Shown here piece after piece: positions 7,796 through 17,384 of a stretch of 64,000 nt of DNA. This DNA comes from an uncultured Draconibacterium sp. Its GTDB lineage: Bacteria > Bacteroidota > Bacteroidia > Bacteroidales > Prolixibacteraceae. A model generated the notes under the pieces. That model saw only the letters and a program-made list of their open reading frames with translations, ran no database searches and was not told the DNA's origin. How positions within the stretch are numbered: position 1 is the stretch's first letter; each line of letters opens with the position of its first letter. The stretch is from assembly GCF_913063105.1 (NCBI RefSeq), contig NZ_CAJXYQ010000001.1, forward strand, positions 248,001 through 312,000, written 5' to 3'. A program made the translations under genes and the position numbers.

Positions 7796-9205
7796 CTAAC
7801 CAGTAATTCCTGCAATAGCAAATTTTTCTTTACTGATAAGTTCGTTTTGGTTGAATAAAGAAGGCTGACTGTTAAGTTTGTGAATCATTCTCCTTGTGTT
7901 GTGAATTTTGTTAAAGTATTCATTCCGTATTGAGTGATGAATTTCTTGGATCTGTTTTTCATGGGGGGCATCTTTCCATTTATCCGATAAACGTCGCATT
8001 AATTCGCGGTATACATTCGGGGCATTATCCATATAGTAATTTATACCTGTAGTACAAAGAAATTTACTATCGTCTTTTTGCATAGAAATATCTAATCCTG
8101 TTACTACACATTTCTTAATTTGAGGATTATCTTGTTGTACATTATTGTCACTATATAACAAGGGGTCAATTTGAGACTTTTCTGGATGGTTGTCATTCTG
8201 GTCAATTTGACACAAAGTGAGATTTTCTTTATAAGAGTTTGTTTTGGTCAATTTGACACACTTTTCAATATTGTGAGATTTATTCTTTGCATTAACCAAT
8301 AGTGTGTTGCTCTCAATTTCAATTTGCTGTCTTACCAGTTTTTGTTTCTTATCAGCTCCCGTTTTTGCTAATAAATTTTTAAACTTCCTCATTCTCCGAT
8401 AATAACTTGTCTTTTCAGCTCTATATCGTTTATCGCTTGCGCCACCTTCAAAATCAGAAGTCCTGGGTAAATGAGCATCCCAATAGCTGCTGTTATGCCC
8501 ATTAGCGAACAGCAACTGCTCCTTAACTGTCAATCCCTCTGGTTTTGAACTAATATCGCCCATCAATATCTCATCAAAGACACGGAACAATTCTTCTTGT
8601 AGTCTTTCGAGTTTTTTCGGATTTAGTATATCTGAAAGATATTTGATGCCCATTGCATTTATCTTTTCCATTTTAATATACTTCACTTCAAATCGTAACA
8701 CCTGATAGTCAAGACCATGTTGTAATCCTTTATCGTAAACTTTTATATAGTATTGACCATGACAACATTCCATATATTTCATGTTTCGTTCTTCCCTATA
8801 GGTGAACTTTTTACTTTTATGGAATATAATTGAATTGAGAATGCTCCCTGAACCAATTCCTATTTTTAGATTTACCCCAAATTCTATGTTTTTAAGTTTT
8901 GCGTGCTGTGTTAATATTGACAACTTATCTGCCAATTCATAAAGGGCCAAGTGAATACTTGAAAGCCCGAAACTATCATAGTTGTGAATACCTTGATTGA
9001 ACATCTTGTGAATGCTTCCTTTTACCTCAATGATACTTCCTTTATCAGTAAGAGTAAGCCCTTTGTATCTGGCAATCGGAAACTTCTGTGTTTTAACTTC
9101 ACCTGAACAAACACTCACCTTTGCAGGCAACTCAAAATCTATTAATTGATTAGCTCTTACCGCATCAAGGTTTTCGGACAATATGGCTTTGATACCATCT
9201 ATCAC
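7796..9205 (-). CDS. Rep-like replication/initiation protein of a mobile element (tentative)
   Basis: This 469-residue soluble protein starts with GTG at 9205, overlapping the stop of the upstream HTH gene (GTGA). The N-terminal ~220 residues contain YYIKVYDKGLQH and YQVLRFEVKYIK, which resemble the YDK/LRxE blocks of replication initiation factors of phage-II/Rep_trans type; the metal and tyrosine residues of a classical rolling-circle Rep are not clear to me. The C-terminal half is basic and low in complexity, with many Asn, Lys and Gln. Such HTH plus Rep-like pairs are common on Bacteroidota integrative elements. It may instead be an uncharacterised DNA-binding protein. Confidence 0.55.
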   Translation of the reverse strand: MIDGIKAILSENLDAVRANQLIDFELPAKVSVCSGEVKTQKFPIARYKGLTLTDKGSIIEVKGSIHKMFNQGIHNYDSFGLSSIHLALYELADKLSILTQHAKLKNIEFGVNLKIGIGSGSILNSIIFHKSKKFTYREERNMKYMECCHGQYYIKVYDKGLQHGLDYQVLRFEVKYIKMEKINAMGIKYLSDILNPKKLERLQEELFRVFDEILMGDISSKPEGLTVKEQLLFANGHNSSYWDAHLPRTSDFEGGASDKRYRAEKTSYYRRMRKFKNLLAKTGADKKQKLVRQQIEIESNTLLVNAKNKSHNIEKCVKLTKTNSYKENLTLCQIDQNDNHPEKSQIDPLLYSDNNVQQDNPQIKKCVVTGLDISMQKDDSKFLCTTGINYYMDNAPNVYRELMRRLSDKWKDAPHEKQIQEIHHSIRNEYFNKIHNTRRMIHKLNSQPSLFNQNELISKEKFAIAGITG

Positions 9206-9486
9206 TTACGACGATATTTTATTGATTGTCCAGAAGCTAACAATGCATCAATTTCATCCTTCCGAAATAACACTCGACCACTAATACGATGAGGATTCAG
9301 TATGCGTTTTCGTACATTTGTGTGCAAAGTCGGTAACGAAATTCTAAGTTTTTTTGCTACTTCCTTACGGGTTAAATACTCGACATCATCCTTTGGAGGA
9401 TCATAGTTATCTAAAACTTTTTGGAATGCAGCTTCCAGATGCGCTTCAAATTCCTCTTCTGTAAGTGGTATTATAATTCCTTTCAT
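9202..9486 (-). CDS. Excisionase-like helix-turn-helix protein (HTH_17 type)
   Basis: This 94-residue protein has an N-terminal acidic helix, then EYLTRKEVAKKLRISLPTL and RISGRVLFRKDEIDALLASG (about residues 38-86), the standard winged MerR/excisionase-like HTH_17 fold. On Bacteroidota mobile elements such proteins act as excision factors or as activators of the downstream rep or mob gene. It is translationally coupled to the Rep-like gene and divergent from the restriction cassette. The 173-base intergenic region contains a stem-loop and a direct repeat that could be its targets. Confidence 0.8.
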   Translation of the reverse strand: MKGIIIPLTEEEFEAHLEAAFQKVLDNYDPPKDDVEYLTRKEVAKKLRISLPTLHTNVRKRILNPHRISGRVLFRKDEIDALLASGQSIKYRRK

Positions 9487-9536
9487 ATTGATTTATTTGA
9501 GAGTAAAAGTAAATGGTGAGAGATAAAGAATTTGAG

Positions 9537-9583
9537 AAAATCAGGACGAAACTATCCTGATTTTTATTATTCTGATTTTTATT
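9537..9583. repeat. Stem-loop and direct repeat in the divergent control region
   Basis: AAAATCAGGA (9537-9546) and TCCTGATTTT (9555-9564) form a 10-bp perfect stem with an 8-base loop. CTGATTTTTATT occurs at 9557-9568 and again at 9572-9583 (15-base spacing). The site lies between the excisionase-like gene and the restriction cassette, so it could be an operator; a terminator role is less likely in this position. Confidence 0.5.
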
Positions 9584-9659
9584 TTATATGCACACATATT
9601 GGCTTTAATTCAAATATTAGTAAATTCGGGTTTTCACAATCAACCCATAGACGTTATTA

Positions 9660-12600
9660 ATGACCAAAGAGTTCATCACCAACCAAGAGAAACTACTCAC
9701 GAATGTTGTAAACAATTACATCAAGGATTCTGAAAACCTCTATTTCTTAGTAGGGTTCTTTTATTTCTCTGGATTTGAAGAGATATTCAACAACATCAAT
9801 GACAAAAAACTCAAAGTACTTGTTGGCCTCGAGATCGAAAGAGGGATAATGAACCAGGTGAAAGAAGTTGAAACATTGGTTGACCGGAATCTTTCGAGAC
9901 AAGAAACAAGAGAAAATTTCAACAATAGCCTTGTTGATTTATTCAACAACACGAACTTTTTCGACAGTCGGAAGAACATAGAAGCCTTCAAACTATTCTA
10001 TGAGAAGATAAAAGGGGGTACGCTTGAAATACGCAAAACGAAAGACCCGAACCACTCGAAAATGTATCTATTCGAGTTTGATGAAGATCACTCTCACCAT
10101 GGGGAGGAACTGGGACGTGTTGTTACCGGTTCATCTAACCTCACTCGATCGGGATTAAGGGCGCAGTATGAACTGAATGTTGTACTTAAAGATAATTCCG
10201 ACTTTGAGACCGGTAAAGAAATTTTCGATACACTTTGGGGCCAGGCAGTAATCATTGCCGATAAGGATAACATCAAGATATTTGAAGATGATGTAATTGA
10301 AAAGATATGGTTCGACAAGGTATATAAACCAATTCTACTTTACATTAGAGTATTGCATGAGTACTTTAGTATTGACCTGGATCAAAAGGTAAAATATCCA
10401 CATGAGATTACGAAAGAACGTTTCTTTAATCTACGATATCAGATGGATGCTATTCAACTGGCGTTAAGCACCGTTGAAAAACACAACGGAGTTATTATCG
10501 CTGACGTAGTTGGACTTGGAAAAAGTATTATTGCCTCATCGGTAGCACATAATCTTAACCTAAAGACGATTATCATTGCTCCTCCCCATCTTGTTAAACA
10601 ATGGGACGACGAATACCGTGATTATTTCGATTTTAATGCCAAAGTATTTAGTAGTGGCAAAATTGCTGCTGCATTAGAATACATGAACAACAACTCTGAT
10701 GGTGAGGAAAGATTAATAATAATTGATGAGGCACACAAATACCGTAACGAAGAAACTACAGATTACGGAATGCTGCATAACCTTTGCCAGGGGAATAAAG
10801 TTGTGTTGTTAACAGCAACGCCATTTAACAACCGGCCGCAAGATGTTTTCTCCATGATTAAGCTATTCCAGGTTCCGGCAAAATCAACTCTAAAAACAGT
10901 TGGCAACCTTGCAGAAGAGTTTTTTAGACTCATTGCAGAGTATAAGAGACTGGAAAAGACACAAAAGGATCAGTCGGAAACACCAGAGGCAATTAAACTA
11001 AAGGTAGATGATATTGCCCGGCAGATACGACTAATCATATCGCCACTGGTTATCCGTCGTTCACGTCTCGACCTGGACGAGATTTCAGCCTATAGTGACG
11101 ATATTAAGACACAGGGAATTGATTTCCCCAAGGTTAATCCACCCGAACAACTAACATACGACTTAGGCAGTATTCAAGACCAGTACATTTATACTCTTGA
11201 ACGTATTGCATCTGAAGATGGTAAGAATTGTTTTAAGGGAGCGCGCTACCGGCCTATCACTTACCTTAAAGACTTTAAAAAATATAAGAAAACCATCGAG
11301 GAAGAGTTTGGTAACTTCAACTTATTTAGAAACGCGCAGAACCAGATTTCAAAATTCATGCGCAGGTTATTAGTTCGCCGATTTGAGAGTTCAATAGCAG
11401 CCTTTGAATCAACATTGAACTACATGATTCGTTCATCAGAAAACATTGAGCAATGGATTGAAGTTCGTAAAACCGTCCCCATTTTCAAAAAAGGAAATTT
11501 ACCTGACATTGATAGCTATTACGAAATCAATTCGGATGACGTACTAAGAGAAATTGAAGGCATGAACCTGGATGATGAGTTGGCGAAGCTAAAAAAACGT
11601 GGCTTGTTTGAGATCCCGATTGAAGATATAAAGGTTGGATTTATAAACGATCTTAAATCAGACATAGCCATATTGAAAGCCTTGCATGAATTATGGTTTG
11701 AAGATGGCATTAAGGACGATCCAAAACTGAGTCAGATTGCAGTACTTCTAAAGAAACACATGAAACTGGAGCCGAAGCGTAAAATCATTGTCTTTTCGGA
11801 GTATGCCGATACGGTGGACTACCTCTACGAGAATTTAAAGAATGATCTGCCTGTGTTTAAATACACCTCCAACGATTCATCAGTTAAGAACAAACAAACC
11901 ATTGATACCAATTTTAACGCCGGATTAGACAAAGAAAAACAGGAGAACAAGTTCAAAATACTATTAGCCACCGATGCCATTTCAGAGGGTTATAACCTGC
12001 ACCGGGCAGGAATGATTATCAACTATGATATTCCGTATAATCCTACACGCGTTATACAACGGATTGGAAGGATAAACCGCATTAATAAGAAAGTGTTCGA
12101 CACCCTGTTTATTTATAACTATTTCCCCTCATCGGTTGGAGAGGATGAAACACGCACTAAACAAATATCGACACTTAAAATTGCCATGATACAAGCCCTG
12201 TTGGGTGACGATACGAAAGTATTAACTGATGAGGAACAACTACAATCCTTCTTTAAAGAACGATATGCCGTTGAACTGGAAAAGAGTGAAGAACGTTCGT
12301 GGGACACCAGATACAAAGACTATTACCTGAACCTTTCCGACACCAACTCAGAATTGTTAAAATTGGCCCTGGAAATTCCTAAACGAACAAGAATCGCACG
12401 CGCTAACGAAGAACAGGAAGGGGTACTGGTATTTGGTAAAAAGGCAAACGACTTTGTGTTTCGTATGGCCAGATCGCAAGATAAAACAGAACCACTACCA
12501 CCGGAAGAAGCCTTAAAACTATTTGAGGCTACTGCAACAGAAAAGGCATTTAAAACTTCGGAACAATTTGAAACACTCTACGAAAAGGTAAAAGACGATT

Positions 12601-12932
12601 TATTCAAACGCAATACCCAGGTGCCCAACGAAAAATTAAAACGAGAGGTACTCGACCGACTGGAAGTGATCACACAAAACAGTAATGGAAGTATTAAAGA
12701 CTACTTATCTGATTTAGTTGCCGTAATTAACCTGGACGGGTTACCACGACATTTCCTAAAATTCCTGAATAAGATAAAACCAAACGAAGCAGAAACTATA
12801 CCTGAAAAAATAAATCCACACTATATCTCAACCATCCTTAAAACAGCACGAAGTGTCGATGAAGGAGAAGAGTTATTGATATTGTCGGAAGAATTTATTC
12901 ACCCAAAAACAAACATTAAAACTGAAGCATGA
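9660..12932 (+). CDS. PLD-nuclease/SNF2-type helicase, restriction motor subunit
   Basis: This 1090-residue protein has two functional parts. The N-terminal phospholipase-D-like domain (about 1-200) has HSK (H132, K134), GSSN (157-160) and ELNV; this is the single-motif type that works as a dimer, and the usual acidic residue after HxK is Glu. Then comes a superfamily 2 helicase: motif I GLGKS (285-289), motif II DEAH (356-359), motif III LLTATPFNN (383-391), and motifs V-VI in ATDAISEGYNL and QRIGRINR (about 769-807). Known relatives pair DNA translocation with PLD cleavage. Its stop overlaps the methyltransferase start (ATGA), so it is presumably the R partner of that enzyme. It lacks the drmA/drmB genes of DISARM. 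Confidence 0.88.
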   Translation: MTKEFITNQEKLLTNVVNNYIKDSENLYFLVGFFYFSGFEEIFNNINDKKLKVLVGLEIERGIMNQVKEVETLVDRNLSRQETRENFNNSLVDLFNNTNFFDSRKNIEAFKLFYEKIKGGTLEIRKTKDPNHSKMYLFEFDEDHSHHGEELGRVVTGSSNLTRSGLRAQYELNVVLKDNSDFETGKEIFDTLWGQAVIIADKDNIKIFEDDVIEKIWFDKVYKPILLYIRVLHEYFSIDLDQKVKYPHEITKERFFNLRYQMDAIQLALSTVEKHNGVIIADVVGLGKSIIASSVAHNLNLKTIIIAPPHLVKQWDDEYRDYFDFNAKVFSSGKIAAALEYMNNNSDGEERLIIIDEAHKYRNEETTDYGMLHNLCQGNKVVLLTATPFNNRPQDVFSMIKLFQVPAKSTLKTVGNLAEEFFRLIAEYKRLEKTQKDQSETPEAIKLKVDDIARQIRLIISPLVIRRSRLDLDEISAYSDDIKTQGIDFPKVNPPEQLTYDLGSIQDQYIYTLERIASEDGKNCFKGARYRPITYLKDFKKYKKTIEEEFGNFNLFRNAQNQISKFMRRLLVRRFESSIAAFESTLNYMIRSSENIEQWIEVRKTVPIFKKGNLPDIDSYYEINSDDVLREIEGMNLDDELAKLKKRGLFEIPIEDIKVGFINDLKSDIAILKALHELWFEDGIKDDPKLSQIAVLLKKHMKLEPKRKIIVFSEYADTVDYLYENLKNDLPVFKYTSNDSSVKNKQTIDTNFNAGLDKEKQENKFKILLATDAISEGYNLHRAGMIINYDIPYNPTRVIQRIGRINRINKKVFDTLFIYNYFPSSVGEDETRTKQISTLKIAMIQALLGDDTKVLTDEEQLQSFFKERYAVELEKSEERSWDTRYKDYYLNLSDTNSELLKLALEIPKRTRIARANEEQEGVLVFGKKANDFVFRMARSQDKTEPLPPEEALKLFEATATEKAFKTSEQFETLYEKVKDDLFKRNTQVPNEKLKREVLDRLEVITQNSNGSIKDYLSDLVAVINLDGLPRHFLKFLNKIKPNEAETIPEKINPHYISTILKTARSVDEGEELLILSEEFIHPKTNIKTEA

Positions 12933-15900
12933 TTGATTTTAGCCTACCCTACAAGAAAAAGGATTTTTTAAACTTTCTCGAATCATTTTTACCCGAAGAT
13001 TATAAGGAGCATAATGAAGAACTTGAGATTCCTTTTAAATCGAAATACACGAATAAAGTAACATTTTGGGGCGAAAGTAACAGCCTTAACCTTGCTGTAT
13101 ATAAAGTTAAACACAGCTCCGAAAACGATGCCCGGGTAAGTTTAACACGCGAAATGTTTCGTTTAATGGCTGCATTTGGCAAACGCAGAGCATTGGTAGT
13201 TCTTATTCCAAAAACCGGCGATAGTTACCGCTTCTCGCTTGTAACCATCGACCTAAAAATTGACGAAAAAAACAAAATCCAACGCGATTATTCCAATCCC
13301 AAGCGTTACTCGTTTATTCTTGGAGTAAGAGCCGTTCATACTCCACAGAAATTTTTAGTTACCCAAGGACGAGTAACAAGTTTCGAGGATCTGCAGAAAC
13401 GCTTCTCGGTTGAAGTTGTTAACAAGGAGTTTTACAACCAGATTGCAGTTATGTTCTCGCGCTTGGTGGGCGGTAAGCGCAAACAAGGCTCACGTACCAA
13501 AAATTACGACCACGAATTGGAACTACCCTCAACACCTTATGAACACAACGAACAGAAATATAAAGAATTTGCGGTACGCTTAATTGGTAGAACAGTGTTC
13601 TGCTGGTTCTTGAAAAAGAAAAAATCGGCCGATGGTATTCCTTTAATTCCTGAAGATGTACTATCAACTTTTGCCATTTCATTTAATCCGAACTATTATC
13701 ATGGCAGAGTAGAACCATTGTTTTTTAATGTATTAAACACACCGGTTAATGAACGTTCTAAAGAGTTTAAAGAAAAACCCTATAATCAAATCCCTTTTTT
13801 AAACGGTGGATTATTTGAACCACAACCCGATGATTTTTACCCAAACAATAAACCCAACTACGCTTTAAAAATACCTGACCAATGGTGGCGTGATTTTATT
13901 GATATACTGGAAACTTACAATTTCACCATTGATGAAAATACCAGTATTGATATTGATTTATCGGTTGACCCCGAAATGTTAGGCCGTATTTTTGAAAACC
14001 TGCTGGCTGAGATTAATCCTGAAACCGGAGAGAGTGCCCGGAAATCGACCGGAAGTTATTATACACCGCGCCCCATTGTGGAATACATGGTTGATGAAAG
14101 CCTGAAACAATACCTTGTAACACAAACAAGCATAGATGAAGAAAAACTGGATTTATTGCTCGATTACAGCCGCGAAGAATCTGGATTAGATGCTAATGAA
14201 GAAGATACAGTAAACGAAGCACTGAGCAAAATAAAAGTACTTGACCCTGCCTGTGGTTCCGGGGCATTTCCTATGGGTATTTTGCAAAAGATGCTCCTCA
14301 TCCTGCAAAAGGTTGACCACAATGCTGAAAACTCAATAGAACAAATACTTGCTGATATTAAAGATCCGGTTTACCGGAAATTGATAGAGTCGAAACTAAA
14401 AGCTGCACAGGTTTACGATGATGATGATCTGGACGATTATGCCAGAAAACTCAACATTATCCGGCGTTCAATTTATGGTGTAGACATTCAACCTGTTGCA
14501 GTTGATATTGCTAAACTCCGTTTTTTCTTGTCAATAATAGTAGATGAGGTAATTCAAGACGATTTACCCAACCGTGGGATTGAACCACTGCCCAACCTCG
14601 AATTTAAATTCGTTTGCGCGAATACGCTTATCCCTTTGCCTCCCGACCGTCAACTATTTGAAAACGTTGATTCTATTAATAAGCTGGAAGAGTTACGTGA
14701 CCAATATTTTATTAGCTATGGTGAAGAAAAACAGAACATTAAAAATGAGTTCCGTAAGGTACAAGCCCAAATGTTTAATACCAGTATTGACTTATTGAGC
14801 CGTGAACCCGGCAGCCACAACACTGTACCGCAAACTCAGACCCAGATGTTAGCCACCTGGAATCCGTTTAGTAACGATTCAACTAAATGGTTTGATCCAA
14901 AATGGATGTTTGGGGAGCGGGATGGATTTGACATTGCTATTGGTAATCCACCATACATCGGAGAAAAGAAATTTACTAATCTTTTTGCTCCAATAAAAAA
15001 TCATATTTTTTGGAAACCATTTTACAGAAGGCGCTCAAATCTATACTACTTTTTCATAATTTACGGCATCTTCTTGAATGCAAAGAATGGTGTTCTGAGT
15101 TACATCGTCCCAAATGAATTTATGACAGCTGATTGGGCTAATCGTGTTAGAAAATACATCTTAAAAAACACGAACCTATCACAACTTCTACTCTTTGAAA
15201 ACAGTGATGTATTTGAAGATGCAGGCACGTCAAGTGCTGTATTGCTGCTAATAAAAAATCAAAAGAGAAAAAATGGAAAGCTATTTTTAATCGATGAATT
15301 TTCGAAGGAATTGAACTTAAAAACCTGTTTGGATAAAGAAGCGATTATCAACCAGGATAATTTCGACGAGTCAGGTACTAATATTTGGCATTTCTTTGAA
15401 TCAGAAAATAAAAGAATTGAAGAAATAGAATTAGGAGAAATATGTGAAGTTTCGCAAGGTATTGTGACAGGATGCGACAGGGTTACATCCAGGCATGCAG
15501 AACAAGGATTAATAGAAAAAAGTCTAATAGGTAGAGGAATTTTCGTTTTGCGAGAAGATATTGATTACAAATACCATAATGACAGAATATATCTTAAAAT
15601 AGAAGAAGCCTGGGTAAAATTAAAGAGAAAGGATGAGAACTATTTAAAGCCATTTATTAATAGTACCCATTTAAAAAGATATAAAGTAAAAAAAACAGAT
15701 GAGCTTATCATTTATGTGGGTAACCAAGAGCCTTCAGACAACATCTACGATTACTTATTTCAGTTTAAGACAGTATTAATAAATCGTTCGACAACCGTTG
15801 ATTATAACATTACCACGAATACTTTTGATAAATATACAGAAAGAGACATTAAAAAAGTTTATAGTTCAGCTGGAGCAGTACAGAAAGTAATGAAACGCAA

Positions 15901-16441
15901 GCACTGGTACAAACCATTATATGAAAGATTGAGTGTGCCATTTGACAATGCAAAGATAGTAGTTAATACAAAGAAAATGGATTTGTTCTCTTATTCAGGC
16001 AAGCCAGTTTATGCTTCCGGTGGAGGATTGGGTGGTCAAAACTACATCTATCTTAAACCTAAACAGAAATCGAACTATCTCCTCGAAGTGCTAAAGCTTA
16101 CCACAAGTAAAGAATTTACAAAATTAATTTCAATTATACTTAACAGCAAATTAACAAAGAAACATATCAAAGAAGGAAACTTCAACCAGCTCAGTACATC
16201 AAAAATCAAACAACTAAAGATTATCAAGTTGCCGTTAGATTGTGCAGAAGTATTCAGCAATTATATAGCCATCGTCAAGTGTTTAAAGTCTCCTCCTGCG
16301 ATCCTGGACCTCATGGTCTACAAGCTCTACGAACTAAGCTACGAAGAAGCCTTAATTGTTGACCCGGAGTTGCCCGGCATTATTTCGCGTGAGGATTATG
16401 AGCAGGCTGGTATTGAGGAGTTGGCGGAGTGGGAAGTGTAA
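12929..16441 (+). CDS. Eco57I-like adenine-specific DNA methyltransferase (large, PglX/type IIG-like)
   Basis: This 1170-residue protein is predicted to methylate adenine N6. The AdoMet motif VLDPACGSGAFPMG lies at about 436-449 and the catalytic motif IV GNPPY at about 671-675; between them is the long insertion usual for the Eco57I family. YYTPRPIVEYMV (about 374-385) precedes motif I as in many type I/IIG methylases. Residues ~700-1150 should hold the target recognition domain. The N-terminal ~250 residues could contain a nuclease, but no clear PD-(D/E)XK triad is visible. No pglZ or BrxC gene is nearby, so it is not BREX. It is coupled to the helicase gene. A relic of a second copy's 3' end lies at 20387-20524. 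Confidence 0.88.
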   Translation: MIDFSLPYKKKDFLNFLESFLPEDYKEHNEELEIPFKSKYTNKVTFWGESNSLNLAVYKVKHSSENDARVSLTREMFRLMAAFGKRRALVVLIPKTGDSYRFSLVTIDLKIDEKNKIQRDYSNPKRYSFILGVRAVHTPQKFLVTQGRVTSFEDLQKRFSVEVVNKEFYNQIAVMFSRLVGGKRKQGSRTKNYDHELELPSTPYEHNEQKYKEFAVRLIGRTVFCWFLKKKKSADGIPLIPEDVLSTFAISFNPNYYHGRVEPLFFNVLNTPVNERSKEFKEKPYNQIPFLNGGLFEPQPDDFYPNNKPNYALKIPDQWWRDFIDILETYNFTIDENTSIDIDLSVDPEMLGRIFENLLAEINPETGESARKSTGSYYTPRPIVEYMVDESLKQYLVTQTSIDEEKLDLLLDYSREESGLDANEEDTVNEALSKIKVLDPACGSGAFPMGILQKMLLILQKVDHNAENSIEQILADIKDPVYRKLIESKLKAAQVYDDDDLDDYARKLNIIRRSIYGVDIQPVAVDIAKLRFFLSIIVDEVIQDDLPNRGIEPLPNLEFKFVCANTLIPLPPDRQLFENVDSINKLEELRDQYFISYGEEKQNIKNEFRKVQAQMFNTSIDLLSREPGSHNTVPQTQTQMLATWNPFSNDSTKWFDPKWMFGERDGFDIAIGNPPYIGEKKFTNLFAPIKNHIFWKPFYRRRSNLYYFFIIYGIFLNAKNGVLSYIVPNEFMTADWANRVRKYILKNTNLSQLLLFENSDVFEDAGTSSAVLLLIKNQKRKNGKLFLIDEFSKELNLKTCLDKEAIINQDNFDESGTNIWHFFESENKRIEEIELGEICEVSQGIVTGCDRVTSRHAEQGLIEKSLIGRGIFVLREDIDYKYHNDRIYLKIEEAWVKLKRKDENYLKPFINSTHLKRYKVKKTDELIIYVGNQEPSDNIYDYLFQFKTVLINRSTTVDYNITTNTFDKYTERDIKKVYSSAGAVQKVMKRKHWYKPLYERLSVPFDNAKIVVNTKKMDLFSYSGKPVYASGGGLGGQNYIYLKPKQKSNYLLEVLKLTTSKEFTKLISIILNSKLTKKHIKEGNFNQLSTSKIKQLKIIKLPLDCAEVFSNYIAIVKCLKSPPAILDLMVYKLYELSYEEALIVDPELPGIISREDYEQAGIEELAEWEV

Positions 16442-16473
16442 AAAAGAACAGAACTTAACTTTAAACACATGGT

Positions 16474-17364
16474 ATGAGGCAACTTGACAAAACAGAAAAA
16501 CGCCTTTTGTGCACTTTAAAGGAATTGTGCGGAAATAAAACCGTGTCGATAAAAATTGAAACCATTATAGAATCGTTCGAGACCTTTAAAAAAGTAGAGT
16601 TCGAGTTAATTGCAGACCCTCCAACAAAAATCGTGCGTTATAGGGCAAAAAATGAAGCTGATTATAATCTTTACAAAAACACCCTGGCAACTTTTATTAA
16701 CCTCATCGACCAGCTTCGTAATGAGCACTGGATATTCATGGTTCCTCGAAATTTGCATGGATTTGAAAGTGGCACTTATAATCCAATTAATGGAGAAAAA
16801 AAGGATTATACGGATATTAACAGGAATCTTCATGATAGATTTGTTGACCTTTTTGACTATGAAATTTATTTAACAAAAGGACTCCTCGACTATATTAAAA
16901 ACAATTTTAAAACAGAAGAAAAAAGGCGATTCAATAAATCACACAGAGCTACCTGGATTGCGATTTTAATTGCGTTTATCACTTTAGTTATTACAAATCT
17001 GCCTTGCTCTAAAAAAAATGAATCGTTCGTCAAATTAGAATCAAACGATATTAAAGCTATTACAAGTCATATTGACAGCATCAACGAAAAACTTGATTCG
17101 ATTACACTTTATCAAACTTTAGATCTGTCAACTTCATTACCTAATTACAAAGTTACTGCTGTAGACAATTTAAATATCCGAAACAACCACATTTTATCCA
17201 ATAATACTATTTCCGGTCAATACTTAAACAAGGGCGATTTAGTTGTTATACAGGAAGAAAAAACAGTTGGCTCTGAAAAGTGGTTGAAGATTTTATACGC
17301 AAATGATTTAAATGGAGACTTGGCAGAGGGTTGGGTTTGTGACCGGTCTGGATTTTTTTACTAA
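16474..17364 (+). CDS. Single-pass membrane protein with C-terminal SH3-like domain
   Basis: This 296-residue protein is not of a named family. An N-terminal soluble part (1-155, basic towards its end) is followed by one hydrophobic helix at about 160-178 (WIAILIAFITLVITN). A short helix linker (about 185-215) and a bacterial SH3-like domain (about 225-296) follow, with NLNIRN, YLNKGDLVVI and GWVC. By charge the N-terminus is cytosolic and the SH3 part periplasmic. Bacterial SH3 domains often bind cell wall. It lies 32 bases after the methyltransferase and 20 before a nuclease-like gene, so it is part of the cassette. A wall-anchored protein inside a restriction operon is unusual. Confidence 0.7.
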   Translation: MRQLDKTEKRLLCTLKELCGNKTVSIKIETIIESFETFKKVEFELIADPPTKIVRYRAKNEADYNLYKNTLATFINLIDQLRNEHWIFMVPRNLHGFESGTYNPINGEKKDYTDINRNLHDRFVDLFDYEIYLTKGLLDYIKNNFKTEEKRRFNKSHRATWIAILIAFITLVITNLPCSKKNESFVKLESNDIKAITSHIDSINEKLDSITLYQTLDLSTSLPNYKVTAVDNLNIRNNHILSNNTISGQYLNKGDLVVIQEEKTVGSEKWLKILYANDLNGDLAEGWVCDRSGFFY

Positions 17365-17384
17365 CAATAATAAACTTGTGTATA

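Noticed and set aside
9660-16441. DISARM or BREX call for the helicase-methylase pair
   Set aside because: DISARM needs drmA and drmB, and BREX needs brxC/pglZ. None is in the element, and the PLD domain is fused to the helicase, not a separate drmC.
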